Below, in pieces: positions 26,242 through 33,918 of a stretch of 59,213 nucleotides of DNA. Under the pieces are notes generated by a model. It searched no databases. It worked only from the letters and a program-made list of their open reading frames with translations, and had not been told where the DNA came from. The stretch comes from Bacteroidota bacterium (GTDB taxonomy: Bacteria > Bacteroidota > Bacteroidia > Flavobacteriales > Schleiferiaceae): contig PZPB01000009.1 of the NCBI GenBank assembly GCA_003045865.1, forward strand, positions 1-59,213. Reading direction: 5' to 3'. The position numbers were made by a program, and so were the translations under genes. Numbering within the stretch: the stretch's first letter is position 1; the number at the start of each line of letters is the position of its first letter.

Positions 26242-27290
26242 GTGTAAAAATAACCAGCATTGCTACCCAATTACCGCCTTATTCTCGTTCTACTGAAGAG
26301 ATAATTCCCTTCCTAAAAGTGTGGCTTAATGGGCAAGAGGAAAGGTATCAGCGCAAAGTGATTAAGCTTTTTGAAAATGCTGGAGTAGAAAGACGCTACT
26401 CTATAATGGATGCCGAAGAGGTGTTTTTAAAAACCTCCTTTGCAGAGAAAAACGAAATTTACAAAAGAGAAACCATCAAACTGGCAGAAGGCGCCTTGGT
26501 GAAAGCCTTAGAAAATGCCCTGCTTAGTCCCAGTGATATCGATTTCATTATAACAGTAAGCTGCACCGGAATTATGATTCCCTCGGTAGACGCATACCTT
26601 ATCAATAAGCTTGAGATGAAACAAGATATCGTGCGACTGCCCATTACCGAAATGGGTTGTGTAGCAGGCGTTTCAGGCATGATCTACGCCAATAATTTCT
26701 TAAAAGCCAATCCCAATAAAAGAGCGGCGGTTATTGCCGTAGAGTCGCCCACCTCAACTTTTCAAATCGATGATTTCTCTATGACCAATATTGTGAGCGC
26801 AGCTATTTTCGGTGACGGATGCGCTTGTACAATTTTGTCATCTTATGAAAATGAGCATGGTCCAGAAATTATTGACGAAGCCATGTATCACTTTTATAAT
26901 GCCGAACATATGATGGGCTTTGATATTACCAATAGCGGCTTGCAAATGGTTTTGGATAAAGAAGTACCCGATAAAATCGCGACTCACTTCCCCGAAATCG
27001 TTCATCCCTTTTTAGCGAGAAATAACAAGTCCATCGCCGATGTAGATCACCTAATTTTCCACCCTGGTGGTAAAAAAATTGTGCAAACAGTAGAAAACTT
27101 ATTTGGAAAACTGGGTAAAAATATCGATCATACCAAAGCTGTATTGCGCGATTACGGCAATATGTCAAGCGCAACCGTACTCTATGTTTTAGAAAAATTT
27201 ATGCAAGAAGCCCCTAAAAAGGGTGACCTTGGCTTAATGCTGAGCTTCGGCCCAGGCTTTACCGCACAAAGACTATTATTAAAATGGTAA
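26238..27290 (+). CDS. Type III polyketide synthase (chalcone/stilbene synthase-like)
   Basis: The start at 26238 (MSVKITSIAT) overlaps the methyltransferase stop as ATGA; a longer frame back to 26202 is unlikely. The 350-residue protein has the full type III PKS triad: Cys141 in EMGCVAGVSG, His275 in IFHPGGKK and Asn308 in RDYGNMSSATV, plus the C-terminal SFGPGFTAQ loop. Such enzymes extend a CoA- or ACP-bound starter with malonyl-CoA and cyclise it to resorcinols, pyrones or related rings. With the ACP, dehydratase, enoyl reductase and ketosynthase genes next to it, a fatty-acyl starter made on the dedicated ACP is likely. The product is unknown. Confidence 0.93.
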   Translation: MSVKITSIATQLPPYSRSTEEIIPFLKVWLNGQEERYQRKVIKLFENAGVERRYSIMDAEEVFLKTSFAEKNEIYKRETIKLAEGALVKALENALLSPSDIDFIITVSCTGIMIPSVDAYLINKLEMKQDIVRLPITEMGCVAGVSGMIYANNFLKANPNKRAAVIAVESPTSTFQIDDFSMTNIVSAAIFGDGCACTILSSYENEHGPEIIDEAMYHFYNAEHMMGFDITNSGLQMVLDKEVPDKIATHFPEIVHPFLARNNKSIADVDHLIFHPGGKKIVQTVENLFGKLGKNIDHTKAVLRDYGNMSSATVLYVLEKFMQEAPKKGDLGLMLSFGPGFTAQRLLLKW

Positions 27291-28081
27291 AAGAATTTAC
27301 AGATAAAAACGAATGGGCTCTAATTTTAGGGGCCTCTAGTGGTATGGGCTTAGCCACCGCTAGAAAACTGGCGCAGCACGGCCTTAATCTATGCTTGGTC
27401 TATCGCACACGAAAACTCGACTTAGAAAGCATTGAATCCGATTTTCAGAAGATCAAAAATGACAACGGCGTCCAAGTTATTCACTTCAACCTCGACGCGA
27501 CCCGTCCTGAAAAAAGAGAAGAAGTAATATCCGCCCTTGGCTTCCAATCGGAATACTCCAGAATTAAAGTATTGGTGCACAGCATTGCTAAGGGGAATTT
27601 AAAACCCATGGTATCTGCCGACAGGCCTACCTTAAAAAACGATGATTTCCACCTTACCCTCGAAAACATGGCCTTCAGCCTTTACGATTGGGTACAAGCC
27701 ATATTTAAGAAGAATTTGTTTGCAAAAGATGCGCGAATAATCAGCTTCACCAGCATGGGTAATAAAAGAGCCTGGGAAAATTATGCGGCCGTATCTACCG
27801 CCAAGGTTGCCCTAGAAGCGATAACACGAAACATTGCGTTCGAATTCGCAGCCTTCGGAATTAAAGCTAATTGCATTGAAGCAGGCATTACGGACACAAG
27901 CTCTTTTAGGATGATTCCTGGTCACGAAAAACTTAAGGAATTTGCCAGCAGTCAAAACCCCTCTGGCCGCATGACAAGCCCCGAAGACGTAGCCAATGTG
28001 GTGTATTTACTTTGCAAAGAAGAAGCAAAATGGATAACTGGAACCATTATTCCCGTTAATGGTGGCGAACATTTACGATAG
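27284..28081 (+). CDS. Enoyl-ACP reductase-like SDR (FabI/FabL type), polyketide operon
   Basis: A 265-residue SDR. The cofactor motif is GASSGMG (16-22). The active site has Tyr167 and Lys174, spaced Y-x6-K; this spacing marks enoyl-ACP reductases of the FabI/FabL type rather than ketoreductases (Y-x3-K). VHSIA at 98-102 also fits enoyl reductases. It would reduce trans-2-enoyl groups on the ACP of this operon. It overlaps the PKS stop by 7 bases. The call as reductase of enoyl rather than keto groups rests on the spacing and would need structural alignment to be sure. Confidence 0.8.
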   Translation: MVKEFTDKNEWALILGASSGMGLATARKLAQHGLNLCLVYRTRKLDLESIESDFQKIKNDNGVQVIHFNLDATRPEKREEVISALGFQSEYSRIKVLVHSIAKGNLKPMVSADRPTLKNDDFHLTLENMAFSLYDWVQAIFKKNLFAKDARIISFTSMGNKRAWENYAAVSTAKVALEAITRNIAFEFAAFGIKANCIEAGITDTSSFRMIPGHEKLKEFASSQNPSGRMTSPEDVANVVYLLCKEEAKWITGTIIPVNGGEHLR

Positions 28082-28082
28082 T

Positions 28083-28529
28083 ATGACGTCCCGCGAAATA
28101 GTAGACCTTCTGCCTTACCAGGCGCCCTTTCTATTTGTGGATGAAGTCACTGCAGTAGATGAAAATTCGATTAGCGGCACCTATCGCTATCCTAAAAATT
28201 CATCCTTTTATCAAGGACATTTTAAAGGGAATCCCATTACCCCAGGTGTCATCTTAACCGAAACCATGGCCCAAATTGGCCTCGTTGCTTTGGGGATATA
28301 CATTATGGGGCAGGGCTCCGAGAAGCTTTCTGATTTTCAGATTGCCCTCAGCTCCACTGAAATAGATTTCTATAAACCGGTTTACCCCGATGAAATCGTA
28401 AGAGTAAAGAGCCAGAAAGAATACTTCCGTTTTCATAAATTGAAATGTGCCGTAGAAATGTATAATGCTAAAAATGAACTCGTTTGCCGAGGCAAAATAG
28501 CGGGAATGCTAAAGTCTAAAACCGATTAA
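28083..28529 (+). CDS. FabZ-like 3-hydroxyacyl-ACP dehydratase, polyketide operon
   Basis: The start at 28083 (MTSREIVDLL) lies 1 base after the SDR stop; a frame back to 28059 would overlap that gene. The 148-residue hotdog-fold protein has LLPYQAPFLFVD at the front and the catalytic segment YQGHFKGNPITPGVILTE, with His46 and Glu60 as the dehydratase dyad. It removes water from 3-hydroxyacyl-ACP. Size and motifs match FabZ. Its being duplicated here, away from the lipid A genes that usually hold fabZ, supports a dedicated chain-building role. Confidence 0.88.
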   Translation: MTSREIVDLLPYQAPFLFVDEVTAVDENSISGTYRYPKNSSFYQGHFKGNPITPGVILTETMAQIGLVALGIYIMGQGSEKLSDFQIALSSTEIDFYKPVYPDEIVRVKSQKEYFRFHKLKCAVEMYNAKNELVCRGKIAGMLKSKTD

Positions 28530-28547
28530 TTCAGTAGCCTGTACATT

Positions 28548-29819
28548 ATGAAAGATAGAGTAGTAATAACCGGCCTCGGCGTAGTTTCTCCCAACGGAGT
28601 AGGCTTAGCCGCTTTTCGAGAAGCTATAAAAGCAGGGCAATCTGGTATTAAATTCTATCCCGAATTAAAAGAGCTGGGCTTTTCCTGCTGTATCGGGGGC
28701 ATGCCCGAAATTTCAGAAGCGCTAAAACGCGACTATTTTACCGAATTACAGCTAAAAGACTTTAAGAGCTCGGGCATTTTGTACGGTTGTATGGCTGGCC
28801 TCGATGCTTGGAAGGACGCCGGCTTGGCCCTTAATGAGGCACCCGATTTTGAGAGCGGAACTATTTTCGGGGCAGGGACTTCGGGCGTAGAAAAATTTAG
28901 AGAAGCTATTTACAAATTAGACGCTAAACAAGTACGACGATTGGGTAGCACCGTGGTGGCGCAAACCATGGCCAGTGGTGTAAGTGCCTATTTAGGCGGC
29001 ATAATTGGCTTAGGCAATCAGGTTAGCACCAACTCATCGGCCTGTAGCACCGGCACCGAAGCCATTCTTATGGGCTACGACCGCATTAAAGCCGGCCATG
29101 CCCAACGCATGTTAGTAGGCAGTTGCAGCGATGATGGTGCTTATGTTTGGGGGGGCTTTGACGCTATGCGCGTGCTTACTTACAAACACAACGACGATCC
29201 CGAAAAGGGCTCGCGACCGATGAGTGCCACCGCTTCGGGCTTTGTACCAGGTAGTGGCGCGGGGGCCTTAGTTTTAGAGTCGCTAGAAAGTGCTTTAGCC
29301 CGTAAGGCCACCATTTATGCGGAAGTTTTAGGGGGTGAAGTAAATTCTGGAGGACAGCGAAATGGCGGCACCATGACCGCGCCCAACTCCGATGCTGTGC
29401 AGCGCTGTATTAAAAAAGCCGTTGCCAATGCGGGCATTAAAGCCATTGCTATAGATGCGATAAACGGCCATTTAACCGCGACTATCAAAGACGCGACTGA
29501 AATAGAAAACTGGATGATCGGCCTAAATTTAAAGGCAGAAGAATTCCCCCCTATAAATTCTTTAAAATCTATGGTCGGTCATTGTTTATCGGCGGCTGGC
29601 TCAATCGAAAGTGTGGCTGCGGTACTGCAAGTTAAAGAGGGTTTTATTTTCCCAAATATTAATTGCGCCGATCTAAATGAAGATATTGCTGCCTTAATTC
29701 CTGCCGACAGAATACCGCAAAAACTGATTGAAAAAGACATTAATATAGTGGCGAAAGCGAGCTTTGGCTTTGGCGATGTAAATGCTTGTGTAATCTTTAA
29801 GAAATACAAAAACAAATGA
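28548..29819 (+). CDS. Beta-ketoacyl-ACP synthase (FabF-like), polyketide operon
   Basis: A 423-residue thiolase-fold ketosynthase. The triad is Cys166 in NSSACSTGTEA, His308 in INGHLTATIKDATE (normally NAHGTGT) and His345 in SMVGHCLSAAGS. VVITGLGVVSPNG at the N-terminus is the FabF hallmark. It condenses malonyl-ACP with the growing acyl-ACP. The altered His308 context (GHLTATIKDATE) sets it apart from housekeeping FabF and resembles ketosynthases of specialised lipid and polyene clusters. No chain-length factor partner is next to it, so it probably acts as a homodimer. The stop overlaps the ACP start by 4 bases. Confidence 0.9.
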   Translation: MKDRVVITGLGVVSPNGVGLAAFREAIKAGQSGIKFYPELKELGFSCCIGGMPEISEALKRDYFTELQLKDFKSSGILYGCMAGLDAWKDAGLALNEAPDFESGTIFGAGTSGVEKFREAIYKLDAKQVRRLGSTVVAQTMASGVSAYLGGIIGLGNQVSTNSSACSTGTEAILMGYDRIKAGHAQRMLVGSCSDDGAYVWGGFDAMRVLTYKHNDDPEKGSRPMSATASGFVPGSGAGALVLESLESALARKATIYAEVLGGEVNSGGQRNGGTMTAPNSDAVQRCIKKAVANAGIKAIAIDAINGHLTATIKDATEIENWMIGLNLKAEEFPPINSLKSMVGHCLSAAGSIESVAAVLQVKEGFIFPNINCADLNEDIAALIPADRIPQKLIEKDINIVAKASFGFGDVNACVIFKKYKNK

Positions 29820-30076
29820 TGGATAAAGAGGCCTTGATTGCTGAATTGAAAGAGATTATAAAACCTTATGTACAAGATCAGGAGGCCTTTGGCAACCTTA
29901 CGGAAGATACCCATTTCATTACCGATTTGAAGATAAATTCCGCCAACCTAGTTGATATCGTGCTGGACACTGAAGACAAGTACAATATTGAAATCGATAA
30001 TGATTCCATGGATAAAATGTCGGATGTGAAATCGGCCATGGGCGTAATTGAAGAGAAAATTGCCGCCAAGGGGTGA
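29816..30076 (+). CDS. Acyl carrier protein, polyketide operon
   Basis: An 86-residue acidic, four-helix protein. The phosphopantetheine attachment Ser42 sits in DLKINSANLVDIV, in place of the usual DSL. The rest (EDKYNIEIDNDSMDKMSDV) matches ACP helix II and III. It should carry the acyl chain made by the neighbouring ketosynthase, dehydratase and reductase and hand it to the type III PKS. It overlaps the ketosynthase stop (ATGA) and the GTG start of the phosphopantetheinyl transferase, so carrier and activating enzyme are coupled. Confidence 0.9.
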   Translation: MMDKEALIAELKEIIKPYVQDQEAFGNLTEDTHFITDLKINSANLVDIVLDTEDKYNIEIDNDSMDKMSDVKSAMGVIEEKIAAKG

Positions 30077-30666
30077 TTGGCAATGATATCATCGATATTG
30101 CCTACACCCAAAAAAGCACCAACTACCAAAGGCGAGGCTTTTTAGCCAAGGTTTTCACCACATACGAGCAGGATATCATCCATCAGTCACCCCATGCCTT
30201 TACTACCGTTTGGCGCTTGTGGAGCATGAAAGAAGCAGCCTATAAATGGTATCTCCAAAAGGGAGGCCGGCCATTTAATAGCCCTAATCGCATTGCAATC
30301 ACTTTAAGAGACAACCTTACGGGAGATGCGCAAATTGGGGGATTTTCGGTTGCGATTTTATCCGAGCTTACTAAAGAATACACCCACAGCTATACGCAGT
30401 CTTCGCAACAATACATACAGGTAAACGAAGTTTTCAGGCTTAGTCAAAATAATGTGAATACCCAATCTGCGGAAACGCATAATAGACTTTTAGCGCGCAT
30501 TGCCATCGATTGGCATTTAGAAGAAACTTGTCTTAGCATTAAAAAAGATCGACAGGGAAAGCCCCTTATTTATTTCCACGCGCAAAAATTAGACATTCAC
30601 TTCTCTCTGAGCCATCATGGTGATTTTGGGGCTTTTTCGTTTTTACAGGCTATTTCGGAAAGCTGA
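30073..30666 (+). CDS. 4'-phosphopantetheinyl transferase, polyketide operon
   Basis: A 197-residue protein starting with GTG inside GTGA at the ACP stop. MIGNDIIDI carries the metal-binding Asp5 and WSMKEAAYKW (50-59) the conserved Lys53-Glu54, both typical of the AcpS/Sfp superfamily. It transfers phosphopantetheine from CoA to Ser42 of the adjacent ACP. It is longer than AcpS (about 125) and close to Sfp-type enzymes, with SLSHHGDFGA near the C-terminus as the usual third motif. It is the last gene of the operon; a 166-base gap follows. Confidence 0.87.
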   Translation: MIGNDIIDIAYTQKSTNYQRRGFLAKVFTTYEQDIIHQSPHAFTTVWRLWSMKEAAYKWYLQKGGRPFNSPNRIAITLRDNLTGDAQIGGFSVAILSELTKEYTHSYTQSSQQYIQVNEVFRLSQNNVNTQSAETHNRLLARIAIDWHLEETCLSIKKDRQGKPLIYFHAQKLDIHFSLSHHGDFGAFSFLQAISES

Positions 30667-30832
30667 CACATCCACAATTCAGCGCTACTTACCTTATTTT
30701 ACAACCGATTTACATCAATTTACATTTACTTGCAGACCATTTCTGAAGATTGCAGCAGTTTTACGGAAAGAATCGTATCACCGTTTTTTCGGTGGTCCTT
30801 AAAAAAATCCCCTTATGTTATTAAAAGGAAAA

Positions 30833-31741
30833 ATGAAGTATTTGCTTCTCTTATTTATCTCTGCTTCAAGCCATGCTTGCGCACAAGATAAAACGGAAAA
30901 TACGGTAGAAAGCTCCGTTGAAGTAGTACCTGTAGAGCAAGTTCAAAGCGAAAGTATCCATTCCTATGGTGGCTGGTATTGCCCCGATAACTTAACAGCT
31001 TTTCCACCAGTAAACGCCGCCGACTTTTCTAAAATCGAGGTTATTAGCAACCGTTTACCCAGCTTAGAAGAAGTTCGCAGCGGTAAAGCTTTAATGTATT
31101 TAGATCCCGCCAAATACCCTAGCGCTAAAGCTTTGAACCTAGCCCTACCACGATTAGCAAAATACTACTCCGCTAATACGAGACAAGAAGAATTGGTAAT
31201 TATCATTCAGGCGGTTGTAGCAGAGCAAGATACGGTAGTGGGCTTTCGCTTTTTAGACGGCGGTAACGGTAGTTCCTGGCTTCATGAAGTGGAGCTACTT
31301 TCGGATGCAGAAGCCACGGCCCTCGCTCCTAGCTCTTATGTTTTCTTAGAATTAAACATCAACCGTTCGAAGGAAAAAGTATACGAGGCGATCACTAAAA
31401 CGACTTACGCCCAAGAACTTAGCACGACCTTTAATAAGAAAGATCTTTTTACCAATCCTTGGTCGAAAAACACCCAGGTAGATCTCATTTACAAAACCAT
31501 GGAAGAAGAAGCCAAAGGCTATGTAATGAACATGTATGGTAATATTTATCTGCAAATCGACTATGTTAAGAAAGGACAGCAAAGCATTGAGAAAATTCTA
31601 ATCTTAGACAATGAAGATGGTAAAAGCAGTAAAATTCAAGCGGTTTTTGGCCCTTATTTAGACGATTTCGAAGAGCAAGAAAAAGCTTGGAACGATTGGT
31701 TAAAAGAGCTAGAAAAAGAGAGCCTCGCTGAAATAAGGTAG
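30833..31741 (+). CDS. Exported protein of unknown function, possible lipoprotein
   Basis: The start at 30833 (MKYLLLLFISASSHACAQ) gives the best signal sequence; an ATG at 30815 adds six residues. SHAC could be a lipobox. About 302 residues. The front half has no recognised domain. The last 120 residues (KVYEAITKTTY to KAWNDWLKELEKE) have the strand-helix pattern and Trp-rich end of SRPBCC/START-like domains; this is a guess from pattern only. It lies in the same direction as the polyketide operon but 166 bases away, so a link is not shown. Confidence 0.6.
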   Translation: MKYLLLLFISASSHACAQDKTENTVESSVEVVPVEQVQSESIHSYGGWYCPDNLTAFPPVNAADFSKIEVISNRLPSLEEVRSGKALMYLDPAKYPSAKALNLALPRLAKYYSANTRQEELVIIIQAVVAEQDTVVGFRFLDGGNGSSWLHEVELLSDAEATALAPSSYVFLELNINRSKEKVYEAITKTTYAQELSTTFNKKDLFTNPWSKNTQVDLIYKTMEEEAKGYVMNMYGNIYLQIDYVKKGQQSIEKILILDNEDGKSSKIQAVFGPYLDDFEEQEKAWNDWLKELEKESLAEIR

Positions 31742-31851
31742 CTAGCAAAATATCAGTTGAGCGAGAATAAATTATCCTTCGAAATAAATTTTCTCGAGTG
31801 GTAAAAAGGCGCTATTCCATTATCTTCCCCAAGTCACTAGAAACCACGATA

Positions 31852-33564
31852 ATGAAAAATAGTAGTCCTTTTTACTGCCTCTTATTTTCGCTCCTTTTTA
31901 TCAGCTATCATGCTTCTGCACAAGTTTATGCCCGCAATGGCATTGTGGCTTCCAGTAGTAAAATAGCTTCGGAAATAGGTGTAGAAATCCTTAAAAAAGG
32001 CGGTAATGCCATCGACGCATCGGTAGCAACAGCTTTTGCCCTAGCCGTTACCCACCCTAGTGCGGGTAATATTGGTGGAGGCGGCTTTTTAGTTTATATG
32101 GATTCTGCGGGCAGCGCTACCACCATCGACTTCCGCGAGAAAGCGCCGCAGAAAGCGAGTGCAAAAATGTTTCTGGATACGAATGGAAATCTCCCGAAAG
32201 GTACTAATCTCTATGGCTCGGAGTCGACGATTAACCATATCGGACTTAAATCGGTGGGCGTCCCTGGCACAGTGGCGGGTCTTTATCTGGCGCATCAAAA
32301 ATATGGGCATCTGCCTTGGGCGCAATTAGTGCAACCCGCTATTGATTTGGCGCAAAACGGCTTCCCCTTACCCTATAGCCTGAGCAGGTTCGCCCAGTAT
32401 TTTGATGCCAATTCGCCTCAGTCTTTTTTAAGGGATTACTTCCGCAATAGCGAAGGTAAATTAATTCAGTTTGGAGAAGTGTGGCAGCAAGAAGCGCTCG
32501 CAAAAACCTTAAGCGCCATCCGTGACCACGGGCAAAATGGATTTTACCAAGGTTGGGTAGCCGAAGAGATTGCTGGCTACATGAAAGCCAATGGCGGACT
32601 TATTACTTTGGAAGATTTGGCCACTTATACTGCCGTAGAAAGGGCTCCTATTAAAGGCACCTTTAAAGGATACGAAATTTACTCTATGCCACCTCCAAGT
32701 TCAGGCGGAGTGGCCTTAATAGAGATGATGAACTTAATGGAGCTAGCTAATTTAGATTCCATCGAATTCAACTCCACCGCCTATGTGCATCTTCTGGCCG
32801 AAGTGATGCGCCGAGCTTTCGCAGATAGGGCCGAATACTTGGGCGATCCTGATTTTAATATAGACATGCCACTAGATAATTTGACCTCGAAAGAATTTGC
32901 GAAAGACCGATATGAAAATATCGATTGGACCCAAGCTTCACCGAGCGACTCATCTAAATTTGGGCAAATTTACGACGGCAGCAGTACCACTCACCTTTCG
33001 GTAGTGGATCAATTTGGCAATGCCGTTTCCTTAACATACACCTTAGAGCATAGTTATGGATCAGGCCTCGGTTCTAAAAAACTAGGTTTTATTTTCAACA
33101 ATGAAATGGGCGATTTCAACCCCTTACCCAGTTATACTAACAGAAGCGGAATAATCGGCACCAACCCTAATTTAATTGCTCCCAATAAACGAATGCTATC
33201 CAGCATGACGCCCACCATAGTTTCCAAAGACGGTAAACCATATTTAGTAATTGGCAGTCCGGGCGGGAGAACGATTATTAACACCGTTTTTCAAACCGTT
33301 CTAAACGTATTGGCTTATGAAATGCCCGTAGACAAAGCCATTGAAGCCATGAAAATTCACCACCAATGGTTACCCGATCAAATTAAATACGAAAGGAATT
33401 TACTATCGCCGGATACTCGCCAGCGGCTGGAAAGTATGCAGCATACTTTAGTACCCGTTAATTCGCTCGGCGTCCTTATGGGTATTCAGATGGATGCGAA
33501 AAACAATATCATGATTGGAGCGGCCGATTCCTCCAGTCCCGAAGGTGCGGCGGTAGGATATTAA
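31852..33564 (+). CDS. ggt: Gamma-glutamyltranspeptidase, periplasmic/exported
   Basis: The start at 31852 (MKNSSPFYCL) gives a standard signal peptide ending ASAQ; a GTG frame from 31798 is rejected. The 570-residue precursor has the autocleavage and nucleophile site SSTTHLSVVD, with Thr379 as the new N-terminus of the small subunit, and the GNAVSLTYTLEHSYGSGL and SPGGRTIINTV motifs of the active site. GGT removes the gamma-glutamyl group of glutathione and conjugates. The lid-loop is short (about SYGSGLGSKKLG), as in many bacterial forms. Monocistronic. Confidence 0.93.
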   Translation: MKNSSPFYCLLFSLLFISYHASAQVYARNGIVASSSKIASEIGVEILKKGGNAIDASVATAFALAVTHPSAGNIGGGGFLVYMDSAGSATTIDFREKAPQKASAKMFLDTNGNLPKGTNLYGSESTINHIGLKSVGVPGTVAGLYLAHQKYGHLPWAQLVQPAIDLAQNGFPLPYSLSRFAQYFDANSPQSFLRDYFRNSEGKLIQFGEVWQQEALAKTLSAIRDHGQNGFYQGWVAEEIAGYMKANGGLITLEDLATYTAVERAPIKGTFKGYEIYSMPPPSSGGVALIEMMNLMELANLDSIEFNSTAYVHLLAEVMRRAFADRAEYLGDPDFNIDMPLDNLTSKEFAKDRYENIDWTQASPSDSSKFGQIYDGSSTTHLSVVDQFGNAVSLTYTLEHSYGSGLGSKKLGFIFNNEMGDFNPLPSYTNRSGIIGTNPNLIAPNKRMLSSMTPTIVSKDGKPYLVIGSPGGRTIINTVFQTVLNVLAYEMPVDKAIEAMKIHHQWLPDQIKYERNLLSPDTRQRLESMQHTLVPVNSLGVLMGIQMDAKNNIMIGAADSSSPEGAAVGY

Positions 33565-33918
33565 GGAATGAACTGTGTAAATTGAATTGAAGAGGTGTGA
33601 AATGTATAAACCATATCCCAACTTGTGTAAGAATTCCATCTAGGAACTGAATGACCTCTGTACCGGGAACCTAAGATCAATGTGAAATTAGGCCTCAGAC
33701 CCCTTGTAAATATTGGGATTAGAGTAGAAGCCGCGAAGTAATAGCAGGCTATTTTAATCGGTTAAAGTGAAGAAAGCTACTTTTTGAAAGAGGCCCCGAT
33801 CCGCTAGGCAAAGTGTGATATATGTAAGTCTTTGTGAAAGTAGTGCAATGCTCCAGCGGCTTATTCCTTCCACCTTTGTAAGGTTGTGAAAACTCTTTTA
33901 CAGCTAAGAAATATGCAG
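33565..33918 (+). other. Gene-free stretch with TGTGAAA repeats
   Basis: No coding frame on either strand looks real. The 7-mer TGTGAAA recurs at 33596, 33681, 33833 and 33885, all on the plus strand, with related TGTGTAA at 33574 and 33612. No terminator or clear TAnnTTTG box was found. It may hold the promoter and operators of the ice-binding protein gene. Confidence 0.4.

Noticed and set aside
24407-30666. Flexirubin or aryl-polyene cluster
   Set aside because: Those clusters have paired ketosynthases, acyltransferases, ammonia lyase and DarA/DarB-type genes; here there is one ketosynthase and a type III PKS.
30617-30802. 61-codon plus-strand frame after the phosphopantetheinyl transferase
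   Set aside because: It starts inside that gene in another frame and has no protein-like pattern in the part beyond the stop.
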